Source: Mikania micrantha (Eukaryota > Streptophyta > Magnoliopsida > Asterales > Asteraceae). From it: DNA of 64,000 nucleotides. Position numbers and translations under genes: made by a program. This document shows positions 1-13,000 of the stretch, piece by piece. The stretch covers positions 1,898,501 to 1,962,500 of the forward strand of contig CM018689.1 in the NCBI GenBank assembly GCA_009363875.1, in the 5' to 3' direction. Under the pieces are notes generated by a model. That model searched no databases, was not told the DNA's origin, and saw only the letters and a list, made by a program, of their open reading frames with translations. Each line of letters opens with the position of its first letter. The stretch's first letter is position 1.

Positions 1-207
1 CATTACACCCCTCTCATTTTTTGGAAATATTAACATCTAACTTGTTTAATGGGTTAAAAATCAAATGCTACCTAATTTGACCCATTTTGGTTGTCAATGA
101 AATACAACCCAATTTGACACAAACGGTTTAAAAGTGCCTTCTCCTTTACCATTTATTACATTTATGGATCATTGGATTATATATTTGCATATTATCATGA
201 TATGTAG

Positions 208-3200
208 GTGAAATCTATGCTCGTGCATTTTTAAGAGATGGAGAGCTTCATCCTGTGGAGCCTGTAATTGATAGCAGCCGGTAAATCATCCTCTAATTCA
301 TGACTTTTGGAAGTATTTTAAAACTTCTCAAAATGTGTTTAGTAGGAAATCAAATTATGACTTATTTAGGTCTGTGGTTATGTTTATCCATGAATTGTTT
401 TGCATGCATAATGATGCTTAATTTTTTCATATTATCAGTGCCACAAGGCCCACAACTCTAGTTTTCTAGCTAACATATTTATTATTGTCTTCAGATATTT
501 CGTTTTACGTGTAGAAGAGAATATTGGTAAATCTACATACTGTAATGATTTTTTTATTTTATTTAAACTATATAGAGCTGGCAGTTTTGACCCATCTACC
601 TACAAATGGGTTGCTATGATCATGTTTTTTGTTGTTAATGACTTAGATGGGTTAAAGTTTAAAGATTCAACTTATAGGAAAATGATTTAAATTGGTCGAA
701 AGTCACCTGAATATTTAATGCATAAAATCTTGTAAGTCATTTTGTTAAAACAAAGATTAGTATTGTTGTTTTATAGTTTTTGTAATCATATTCGACGCCA
801 TAAATTAATTATTTATAGAGTTTGGGAAAATGATTAAAATGGTTTTTACCGGTCGGCTCAACCCAACTGACCTGTTTTTACCCCGTTTTTTCTTTTAACT
901 GTTGATTCCTTGAACATGCAGGTGGTCGCCTTCGCCATGCTTTTATTGGTATAGGTTTTAGAGAAAGACCTCAAGCTTATGATTTCCAAGCTGCTCTGCA
1001 TGATCATATGAAGTATTATTTTGCTCTCATGACAAGCAATTTTCCACTTTTATAGTTCCATAACATTTTTCAATTTTGTATGGCTTAATTACTTATTTAA
1101 AATAAATTAATACGTCGCCTGAAGGTACCTTGATAAGAAGAAAACTGCTGAAGAGATGGAACAACAGTTCCAGCAAACTTGTTCTGTTGATTACAGTTTA
1201 AAAGACGGTGAAACCCTAGTTCTTCAACTTAAGAACGTAAGCTAACTTTTTCTTGTCTACTATTTGAACTAATCTTGAAATTTGGTTACCTTTCTAATTT
1301 TTACTACTTGCCTATTTAAAATTTACATAAAAGTAGACCTTGAAAGACATTTGTGTTCGGTAACAAGTCAAAATGCTTCACCATTTTTAGCATAGGTTAA
1401 AACAGACAAGGTTGGTGTGGGTTGATCCAAAGATCGTTTTTTTTCTCCATCTTTAAAAATATTTCTAAATAGTTATGCATCCATTAACAAAGATAGCATG
1501 CTTTTGGGGAGTAAGTCACTTAATATATAGTAGATTATGTTATAATCGATTCTTACATCACCCTATGTCTGAGGTCGAGCAGCTACGCTCTCGTTGGTCG
1601 AGGTTAGATCCTCGTATGTCGCCACTCTCGTCACTGGGCGTTCTCACTTTTGCCTTGTTATCTCAGGACACTATGTTAGGTTGTTCCTTGTTGACCGGCC
1701 CTTTTTTTTTTTTTTTTTTGGATAAAGGGCAAAGCCCGGAAAAATATTATACCAAACAACCAAAAAATACAAGATCAAGAGGGCATTCCCTTGCATAATA
1801 GCCACAAGCACACATTGTGCTTGGGCACCCAAAAAATAGACCGGATGAATTTAAACCCATCGCCCCACCTATACAAAAAAGGGGTGAAACTATTAACCCT
1901 ATTACAATAAATACACCAAGCCCAACTATTACGAACAAAATTAAGAACCCTATGGCTTAAAATACAAAGAAAACCATAAAAATGATGCGTAATGTTCCAA
2001 CACGCATCATGAAGCCAAATAGTAGGAACCAAACACATCACTCTCAAAACATGGTGTAACACAAAAAACTTCAAGTTCCCCACCAGGGTGTTGACAACCC
2101 AGACAGGACCTGGAGTGTTGCCAAACCCATGATCATCTGTGTGTCTTTCCTTATCCAGGCAAGAAACTGGATCAGACCCATCCCAGCTTCCATGTAGAGC
2201 AGCCCCATTTACCCAATCAGGGCATACACGAGGCCTGCCATGGCAGAAAGTTAGGCGCCCCTGACATCTGCCAAGTAAACCGGCCTTGTGACGATCATCA
2301 AAAGAGCCAGCCCAGATGCAAAGTCTGCATCTGTATAGGCTTGCAAGGTGAAAGACAAAGAGCGTTGAAGGAGAAGCCCATGATCTGCGGTGCCTTGAAG
2401 ATATCTGAGAATGCGTTTAACAGCTGACCAATGATTCTCTGTTGGAGAGTGTAGAAATTGGCAGACTTTGTTGACAACAAAGGCAATATAAGGTCGTGTG
2501 AGAGTGAGATATTGTAGAGAGCCTACCATTTGCCGATAACGAACTGGGTATTAGATATAATCTATATTTAGAATAGATTAAGTAAATCACATAAAGAATA
2601 GGGATGTCAATTGTAATTATCATACTTGTAAATGTTTTATATATACGGAAATGAATGAGAATCAGATCAGGTTTTGAAACCATATCACGTCTATCATGGT
2701 ATCACCCTAATTGATCCCTAGCTGGCCCTACCACCTTCGATCACCTCCGTTCACCTTCGATCCTTCTGATTCTCTTCTTCTCATACTTCTTGTTCGATCG
2801 ATCCTGTCATCTGTCCAGTTCGGTCGATTATCACCCATGGCCAACCTACACCCTGCGCTCACTGTTACCAACATATGTAATCTAATACCAATCGTGCTGG
2901 AGATGGACAATGCCAAATATACATCCTGGTCGGAGCTCTTTCAGATTCAATGTACTGCTTATCAGGTTCTTGATCATATACTTCCTCCTCCTCCCAAACC
3001 TACAACAGATAAAGCAGCCGATAAAGCTGAAGACACTCCTCAAGATCCTGCCCTCTGGTCACGACTTGATGCTATAGTCTTACAATGGATTTATGGCACG
3101 ATCTCTATTGATCTCCTACACACAATTCTCAAACCCAAGTCCACCGCCGCCCAAGCTTGGAATGCCCCGACAAACATCTTTCATGACAACAAAAGTACTC

Positions 3201-6200
3201 GAGCTCTTCATCTTAAAACATAGTTCTCCAACATCAAGCTTGACTCGTTTTCTTCAGCCTCTGCTTATTGCCAACAGTTAAAGGTCCTCTCTGATCAATT
3301 AGCAAATGTGGATGCACCTGTCAGCGACCAACAACTTGTTCTTCAACTTATCAATGGTCTTACCGGTAGCAAACTGGATGCGGTTGGTATGATGCTGCAA
3401 CAAACCTCCCCTTTACCTGCCTTCTACGTAGCCCGCTCACGGTTGATCTTGGAAGAAACAAGGCAGGCTCAAAACACCCAACCGGACACTGCCTTGCATG
3501 CTGCCACCACCCAACCCACACCATCCTCATCTATTCCCCCTACTTACTCACAGCCCCCACCCTACGACCCTCATTCTCCCATTCCTGACTCCACTCGTGG
3601 CCGGGGCCGCGGTCGTGGGAGTCAAGGCCGTGGCCGAGGCAGACGTCACCCAAGCAACACCCGTGGCCCACCGACTTTTCAAGGCCAGCAGCCTCACTTT
3701 TCCCCTTGGCAGCCTCACTACCAGCCCTGGTGGACCTCACAACAGCCCTGGAACACCCCTCCAGTACCTTACCCCACAGTCCCCACTCATTCCCAATGGG
3801 GACCTTCACCCCGTGGCTCTACTGCTGGAATCCTTGGTCATGCACCTTCTCAATTCTATGCCTCCAGTGAAGCTTCATTCACCCCAACCAATATTGAACA
3901 GGCCCTACACACGATGACTTTAAATCCTGATCAAAATTGGTATCTAGACACCGGAGCTACCAACCACATGTCTCATTCAACAGGTAATCCTTTCACCTTA
4001 TTTCAATAATGGCATACAAAATTCGATTGTCGTTGGCAACGAGTATCAAATACCGGTCCATGGTACGGGTTTCACTAATCTTAAACCACCTTAGCCACCT
4101 TTACAGTTAAACAACATTCTTATCGCCCCCAAACTCATTAAAAACTTGCTTTCAGTTCGCTGGTTGACCACCGACAATCACATTTCTATTGATTTTGACC
4201 CTTATGGTTTTCTTGTGAAGGATTACCAGACGCGGATTCCTATCCTCCGATGTGACAGCACTGGCGATCTCTATCCTCTTTCATCTCCAGCTACTAAAGT
4301 CACCAATCCCTCCACTTTTGCAGCTTTGTCTCAAGATTTATGGCATCGTCGTTTAGGCCATCCTGGCACTGATTTACTTCATTTTTTAAATAGACAGCAT
4401 GTTATTTCCTTTCGTAATGTTTCTAGCAAACAACTATGTCAATCATGTGTGTTTGGAAAACATATTAAGTTACCTTTTTATGATTCTGTTTCTACCACTT
4501 GCTTACTGATGTGTCGGTTTATATATATAGAAAATGATGGTTCAACACTATCGAGTAATAAATCGAATTAACCTAAACCGAACTACAAACTACAGGCAAG
4601 TGTACCTGACGTATGAAGTATAGCTAAGGAAAGTCCGGATATCGAACCTAAGGACACGGAATCTAAGAATTAACCCTAAATAAAGACAAAACTAAAACTA
4701 AAGAAGGAAATTACTAAATAAGGAAATTTATGTTTTTTTTTTTTAGAAAAGAGTTTTATAACGAAGAAATAAGGAAATAATATAACCTAGACAACTGAAA
4801 CAAATTAAGAAACGAATAAATCAGATAACGAAGGGTACTACCTAGACTTGGAATCCTAACGGTAACTTTAACAGTTTCGGGAATGAGATACGGGATATCC
4901 GGTCAACAAGGATATGACAACAAAGGAAACACTCAGAACCATTAGATCACAAAGTCAGTCTCACTAATGCTAAGAATGTTCAAAGAGTCATGTGAAAAAT
5001 CACCGGGATGTGTAATGGATTACCTAGTCAGTCTCTCCAAACACGGATCGTTTAAGAATTCAGAAGATCGTATCACGTGGTCAGTTCAACAATCTCGATA
5101 CATCAAAATATATAAGTTAATACCTTGAATTGCAAGGAATTCTAAGGAATAAACAAGAAAACCCGATGGTCACGTAATTTGCCTGAAAAACCCTAAAATC
5201 CTAACAATTCAAATTCCCTCACGTGATTAGTCTCAGGAATGATAATCCTACTGTTTATAATCCAATTACAGATAATATCCTAAGGTTTAATTGGCCAAAG
5301 CAAACCCAAATAGAATTAGATACGAAATCTAAGCCTAAAACTGATAAACCGGTCAAAACACGTAGTAGACAACCAAGACTTATCAATTGGACATCATCAT
5401 GCATTTATAGATCATCATAACAGCAATAAATAATCAATATTAACCATATATAATCTGATCTTAATCATAAACAATCGAAATCCCATAAAAACAAACCCGA
5501 AAACCAAATTAAATTAACCGTTATTCATCCAAATCTAGGTAATACAAGGATTTTAGCCAAGAATCATGTTTAGAACAGTAATAATATGAAAAACATTCAT
5601 AAACATATCCATAGGTTCAAGAACAAACGAGAAATAATCAAGAAAACAAGAAAAAGAACCCGAAAACGCGTTCCCGGACACTTTTATATGCGTTCTGAGC
5701 CTCCCCCGAGCATCCAATTCAGCCCCAAACCTTCAAAATCTTCAAAATAATATTTCTTCTTCGTTTTCAGCCGTCTAGGGTGATTAAAACGCGAATTAGG
5801 GTTAAAAATTCGTTTAAATAGCTGAATTTAACCTTAATTTACGATCTGGGCTTCAAAACTGATCTCTTGGGCTCAATTGGTGGTCCAATAGGCTGGTCAA
5901 TGGCCCAATTGCACATGGTCAACGCTCCAAAGAGCGCGGTCAACAGCCAAAAAGTCCGGTCAACAGGAGCATGGGGCGCGCGGGTCGTGGGTATCCATCC
6001 GGGTCGCGCGTGGAGCTCTCTGTGTGTGCATCTGGTTTTCACGCGGGTCGGGCGGGATCCGGACCAAGTCACGCGGGTCAGATGGGGTTCTAGGGCTGAT
6101 GTGGCAGAAGCTGGAGCTGACACGTGTCCCTGGCATGGAAACTTTGGCAGATTTCACAAATACACCCCCTAAACTTCAGAAATTCGATTTTAAGCCCCAG

Positions 6201-7055
6201 AACCTCCTGAAATGCAATTTTTTTTTTCACCGGAACTTCTAAAAATTATATTTTAACTTCCAACTTCATAAAATTTATTCCGGGCTTCGGTTTTCTTCGT
6301 AATTACGAACGTTTATTTTCGCGAAACCTATAAAAAATGACATAAACAATAAAAATAAGTAAAAATTCATTAAAATTTAATAAAACTAACTAAAAATCTA
6401 ATAAAATAAAATAAAATAATATAAAATAAATACTAAAAAGATGTGTAAATAACTACACATCAAAAATCCCCACACTTGAACTTTGCTTGTCCCTAAGCAA
6501 ACCTTAAACAACACAAAACGAAATCTAATTCACAAACGTTTCACATCAAGCAAAACCGAACATGGGTTTACGAATTAGTTACACAATTAATCACAAGACT
6601 TACAACGGTCAATAGATTTACAACCCAACCGGACATGAATGAAGCAATTTTTCGCAAAAATGGGATTTCCCAATCAAGATTCACCTGTTTTTCAAGAATT
6701 CAACCAATTACGTTCACACCCTCACAATTTTCACTCAACACTCGGTTAAATATATGCATTTTTATTAAGTGAACTCTCATAGCCTAACACTGCAACAATG
6801 CTAGCATAAGCTTGTGCTATAATCAAATCTCCACATGATATCAAGATTAAAACAGATCAAAAGGACTTTAAAAGGGTGGGCTTAGGTTAAGGGTAGGTCA
6901 TGTATGGTTTTAAAGTGGCTAAACAAAACAAAAGAAAGTCCGGTAGTTGACTTTATTCACAAACAATAACTTAAACGGAACAAGCTACCAACACTTGGTC
7001 TTCCTTGACCTTTTATTCACACATTACTCAATTTTTTTTTTTCATTTTCTTGGGC

Positions 7056-7086
<31 letters not shown>

Positions 7087-10000
7087 AATAAACATAAACA
7101 CGTAACTGTCTAACTAACCGGATGTCTTGAAATTAAACTGGGTGATCAAATGAAAAGGGTTTAGGCTCAACAGGGTGTCTAATTGGTGTATTTAAGGGTT
7201 TCAAACAAAAGAAATAGAAAAGGCTAAGAAATGGGTGAACCTAATGCCTTAATCATCTCTGTGTCAGATCTCAATCAAAGTCTCAATTTGTATACAAGCA
7301 CAAGTTCTAAAGCAAAGCAACAGGTAGGCCAAATCACACACAAACGAATCAGTGAATAAATAAAGACTGTTAAGGCTCAAAATCTCACTGGAAAGGTGTG
7401 GAATAGGTTTAACGATATGAGCATAAATGGTTTTCAACTATTAAACAGGTTTCACTATCTTAAGAATCCCTAACCCATAAGTTTTGAAATCAAGTCCAAT
7501 TGGGAAAACTTTATCACGCAACTTAAAGACTAACTGTATAACAAACTCAATAACCCATGCCGACCTGCCTTTTGTTAACGAATTACAATGAACTAGACTT
7601 GTTAAGCATAAGCAAAAGGTAATCAGGACTTACAAAAGTTCAAGCTTTATTTTATTTTTGGTATTTTCAAAATTTTTCAATTTTTTTTTTTTTTTAAAAA
7701 AAAACTAGACTCAAAAGAAAGAAACAAAAAGAAAGGAATTTCCCCATCCCCACATTTGAAACACACATTGTCCCTAATGTGTCTAAAAACAGGGAAAAAC
7801 TAAAATAAAATAGAAACAAAATAATAAACGATAGTAACAAGAAAGAAAAACGAGATACTTCCCTGACAAGCAATCCATGCAAACGCGTAAGCTCCATAGT
7901 GACCTGCTGAGATCCAAGTAAAAGAAACAACCATGAAGGTACCTGGGATCCTGTAACAAATGCTCATGCGTGACTGCATGGCTCGACAATCAGGTTAGCA
8001 CACAAACAAAACATAAAATAAACTAAAAATGCAAAATAATAAAACATAAAATGAAAATGAACATGTACATAAATGTGGGTTGCCTCCCAATAGCGCTTGT
8101 TTTATTAACGAGTCTTCAGCCAGACTCGGACCCACACCCATATCTATGGGGGGTCAAAGCAAACAGTCCTGCCCCCGTACTCAGTAAACATCCGGGGGCT
8201 GCGGTGCTCATATACATAGCCACCGCCCAAGTCCTCAAACTCAGAGTTCCTATCAGAGCCAAAGTCCCTCAACATGAAAGCTCCTAGTCGTGGGGATCCG
8301 TGTGAAGCTGCGTGATCCCCACACTTGGACTTTACTCTATCAACAAATCCACTGTAAACCATCCCTATGTCGGGTGGTTTATCTCTCACTAGCACCTGGT
8401 ACTCAATATCAACATTCCGTGCAACCAAGTGCTCCTCCTCACTAACATAGGTACTGGTAAGAGGCATATGTGTATCAACAAGGCACAAGGTGCCTTTCTG
8501 CTCTGTCGTCTCCCTCTTACCATTCTCAAAGGTCACCGACTCGTTCTCAACTTGTAAGGTCAACCTACCATCGCCCACGTCTATCAAAGCTCTCGCAGTG
8601 GCTAAAAACGGACGACCTAAGATTAGTGGTACCCTTTCATCCTCCTCCATATCCAAGATCACGAAGTCCACGGGAAACAAGAATTTATCGATCTTCACTA
8701 ACACATTCTGCACTATTCCCCGAGGATACTTCACCGATCTATCTGCCAGCTGTATAGTCATGCGTGTCGGCATAGGCTCACCTAGGTTAAGCTTAGCAAA
8801 AATCGAATATGGCATCAGATTAATACTAGCACCTAGATCTGCCAATGCATAGCTGACAGACAAGCCACCCAAATCACACGGGATAGTAAAACTACCCGGA
8901 TCACTCATCTTCTGTGGTAGCTCTTTCGGCGATCCTGCAAAACATCTCTCACTCAGTGTTACAGCTGAGATCTCCTCCCAATTCTTCTTCTTCATCTGGA
9001 GATCTTTTAGAAACTTAGCATATTTGGGCATATGCTGTAACACATCAGAAAATGGAAGGTTCACCTTAAGCTGCCTGAACAACTCAAGAAACTTCCCATA
9101 CTCCTTCTCATACTTTTGCTGAAGGATTCTTGCTGGGTATGGCACCTTGGAGAGATCAATTTCTACTTCCTTCGGCTTCTCCTTCTCCACATGAGGTTGA
9201 ACAGGCTGTGCGGTACTTGCTGGGCTTAGCCTAGTAGGGTGCACCTTGCCTGAAACCTCTACCTCAATCTCCTCGTCCACCGGTTCCTCTTCCTGAACCG
9301 GCTCAGCAGACAACTCCTCTTCACCCATAAACTTTCCACATCTAGTAGTGACTGCGTTCACAAAACCTTTTGGGTTTTTCTCTGTGTTGCTTGACGACTC
9401 ACATGGCTTCCTCTCTTTAAGTTGATCAGCCAACTCTTCTAACTTCCTATCCAAACTCAGTATGGCTGCACCTTGCGTCTTTATTAGCTCATCATGTCTA
9501 GCACTAACAGTCTGATTGGTAGCAATAACCTGAGTCAACATCTGCGTCTGTTGGACCATTAACTCCTCCAATCTAGCCATCCTCTCATCAGTAACACCAC
9601 TCTGCTCATGCGGATGCTGATTGAACCCAGATGGGTTCCCATTCTTCCATGTAAAATCAGGCTGGTTTCTTCCTCCCGAGTTATAGGAATTGCCATAGGC
9701 ATTTCCCGGACCCCGGTTAAAATTACCAGCATAATTCACCTGCTCGTGAGAATCATTGGCCAACATAGGGCATTGTCGAGTATCGTGGCCTCCTCTACAG
9801 ATCTCACACTTAGCATTTTCCTTCGCCTGCAAATCCTTTACCATCTTGGTGAGTGCCTCCACCTGTGCTACCAATGCAGTGTTAGAGTCTACAGGCAAGA
9901 CTCCAGATTTCTGAACAGTGGCCTTCCCTCGGGTGGGATACTGATAGCTGCTCATGGCCATGTTCTCAAATAATTGCAGACACTCGTCAGGGGTAAGATT

Positions 10001-13000
10001 GGTAAGCAAGTTACCCCCAGCAGTAGAATCGAGTGTGTGTCTGGTGGCAAAGGTGACTCCATTGTAGAATTTCTCGACTAAAGCCCAATTTTCCAATCCA
10101 TGATGCGGGCACTTATTCAGGAGCTCTTTGAACCTCTCCCAAGTGGTGAAGAAACTCTCACCCTCCTCCTGCTGAAAAGAATGAATAAGACTCCTCAGGC
10201 GAGCAGTCTTTGCAGGAGGGAAGTACTTAGTCAAGAACATCTCCTGCATCTCGTCCCATGTAGTGATTGATCCCGTAGGAAGGGACTCAAGCCAAGTGAT
10301 GGCTTTGTCCTCAAGTGAGAATGGGAAGAGACGCAGAAAGACCGCATCATCAGAGACACCCTTGATTTTGAAGGTGTCACAAATACGAAGGAATTGCCCC
10401 ACGTGGGCATTCGGGTCCTCATCAGGCAACCCATGAAACTTAGGAGAATGAATGATAAGATTGATGATCTGAGCAGGAATGTGCCAGTTGTCCTCGGTGA
10501 CAACTGGTCGAGCAATAGAAGACCTAGTGCCGGCCGCAGTCGGCTTGGCATAATCAGCGACCGTTCTCCTCGGTGGAGCGGCCATGTCAGTAGAATGCAA
10601 AGGTAATCGACAAAGTCTAAACCTTCGGTGAAACTCTCTCTCCGGCTCGTCAAATGAAGCAAACTGTGGTGGACCGCTAAGACGGGTTTGGTGCATACAA
10701 TGCACATAATTGGTGAGAAAGAATGACACAAACTCAACGAAACAAAAAGGAAAGCGACTAACTAGAAAAGGAAATAAAAAAAAGAAACCTAGAATTAAGA
10801 ACTTACTAAAAATAGAAAATTATTAAATCTGGAAAGACACTACGAATAAGAAGTTACTACGAAAACACTAAACTAAAAGGAAAGCTAAGTCCAAAGATAA
10901 GGTAGGTCAAAGAATTACCGTGTCCCCGGCAGCGGCGCCAAAAACTTGATGTGTCGGTTTATATATATAGAAAATGATGGTTCAACACTATCGAGTAATA
11001 AATCGAATTAACCTAAACCGAACTACAAACTACAGGCAAGTGTACCTGACGTATGAAGTATAGCTAAGGAAAGTCCGGATATCGAACCTAAGGACACGGA
11101 ATCTAAGAATTAACCCTAAATAAAGACAAAACTAAAACTAAAGAAGGAAATTACTAAATAAGGAAATTTATGTTTTTTTTTTAGAAAAGAGTTTTATAAC
11201 GAAGAAATAAGGAAATAATATAACCTAGACAACTGAAACAAATTAAGAAACGAATAAATCAGATAACGAAGGGTACTACCTAGACTTGGAATCCTAACGG
11301 TAACTTTAACAGTTTCGGGAATGAGATACGGGATATCCGGTCAACAAGGATATGACAACAAAGGAAACACTCAGAACCATTAGATCACAAAGTCAGTCTC
11401 ACTAATGCTAAGAATGTTCAAAGAGTCATGTGAAAAATCACCGGGATGTGTAATGGATTACCTAGTCAGTCTCTCCAAACACGGATCGTTTAAGAATTCA
11501 GAAGATCGTATCACGTGGTCAGTTCAACAATCTCGATACATCAAAATATATAAGTTAATACCTTGAATTGCAAGGAATTCTAAGGAATAAACAAGAAAAC
11601 CCGATGGTCACGTAATTTGCCTGAAAAACCCTAAAATCCTAACAATTCAAATTCCCTCATGTGATTAGTCTCAGGAATGATAATCCTACTGTTTATAATC
11701 CAATTACAGATAATATCCTAAGGTTTAATTGGCCAAAGCAAACCCAAATAGAATTAGATACGAAATCTAAGCCTAAAACTGATAAACCGGTCAAAACACG
11801 TAGTAGACAACCAAGACTTATCAATTGGACATCATCATGCATTTATAGATCATCATAACAGCAATAAATAATCAATATTAACCATATATAATCTGATCTT
11901 AATCATAAACAATCGAAATCCCATAAAAACAAACCCGAAAACCAAATTAAATTAACCGTTATTCATCCAAATCTAGGTAATACAAGGATTTTAGCCAAGA
12001 ATCATGTTTAGAACAGTAATAATATGAAAAACATTCATAAACATATCCATAGGTTCAAGAACAAACGAGAAATAATCAAGAAAACAAGAAAAAGAACCCG
12101 AAAACGCGTTCCCGGACACTTTTATATGCGTTCTGAGCCTCCCCCGAGCATCCAATTCAGCCCCAAACCTTCAAAATCTTCAAAATAATATTTCTTCTTC
12201 GTTTTCAGCCGTCTAGGGTGATTAAAACGCGAATTAGGGTTAAAAATTCGTTTAAATAGCTGAATTTAACCTTAATTTACGATCTGGGCTTCAAAACTGA
12301 TCTCTTGGGCTCAATTGGTGGTCCAATAGGCTGGTCAATGGCCCAATTGCACATGGTCAACGCTCCAAAGAGCGCGGTCAACAGCCAAAAAGTCCGGTCA
12401 ACAGGAGCATGGGGCGCGCGGGTCGTGGGTATCCATCCGGGTCGCGCGTGGAGCTCTCTGTGTGTGCATCTGGTTTTCACGCGGGTCGGGCGGGATCCGG
12501 ACCAAGTCACGCGGGTCAGATGGGGTTCTAGGGCTGATGTGGCAGAAGCTGGAGCTGACACGTGTCCCTGGCATGGAAACTTTGGCAGATTTCACAAATA
12601 CACCCCCTAAACTTCAGAAATTCGATTTTAAGCCCCAGAACCTCCTGAAATGCAATTTTTTTTTTCACCGGAACTTCTAAAAATTATATTTTAACTTCCA
12701 ACTTCATAAAATTTATTCCGGGCTTCGGTTTTCTTCGTAATTACGAACGTTTATTTTCGCGAAACCTATAAAAAATGACATAAACAATAAAAATAAGTAA
12801 AAATTCATTAAAATTTAATAAAACTAACTAAAAATCTAATAAAATAAAATAAAATAATATAAAATAAATACTAAAAAGATGTGTAAATAACTACACATCA
12901 CTTACCTTTTGATATTGTCCACAGTGATGTCTGGACCTCCCCGGTACTTAGTTCAGGGGGTCACAGATACTATATATTATTTCTTGATGATTTTACCAAT

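Larger units (their letters stand above)
4507..12900 (-). mobile_element. Young non-autonomous GAG-PR LTR retrotransposon (gypsy-like, no pol)
   Basis: The target duplication CTTAC at 4502-4506 and 12901-12905 brackets an 8,394-bp element. LTRs are 4507-6462 and 10947-12900 with TGATGTGT...ACACATCA ends. Read on the minus strand: 5' LTR, tRNA-Asp primer site (10945-10920), one gag-protease ORF (10729-8144), about 1.7 kb without domains, a polypurine tract (6478-6463), then the 3' LTR. No RT, RNase H or integrase is present in any frame. The two LTRs differ by one base (5240 region, CACGTG versus CATGTG) and a two-base change in a T run, so insertion was very recent. The type fits the published TR-GAG class, here with a protease too. 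It must move with enzymes supplied by a relative. Confidence 0.92.

Noticed and set aside
1475..1798. 107-codon plus-strand ORF
   Set aside because: It runs through a poly-T tract (Phe run) inside an intron and resembles nothing.
5800..5812. Telomere-like TTAGGGTT words
   Set aside because: Single isolated occurrences in an LTR, not an array.
5223..6242. Several open frames of 65-101 codons, repeated at 11661-12680
   Set aside because: They lie inside both LTRs of the gag-pro element, show no domain, and occur twice only because the LTRs are duplicated.
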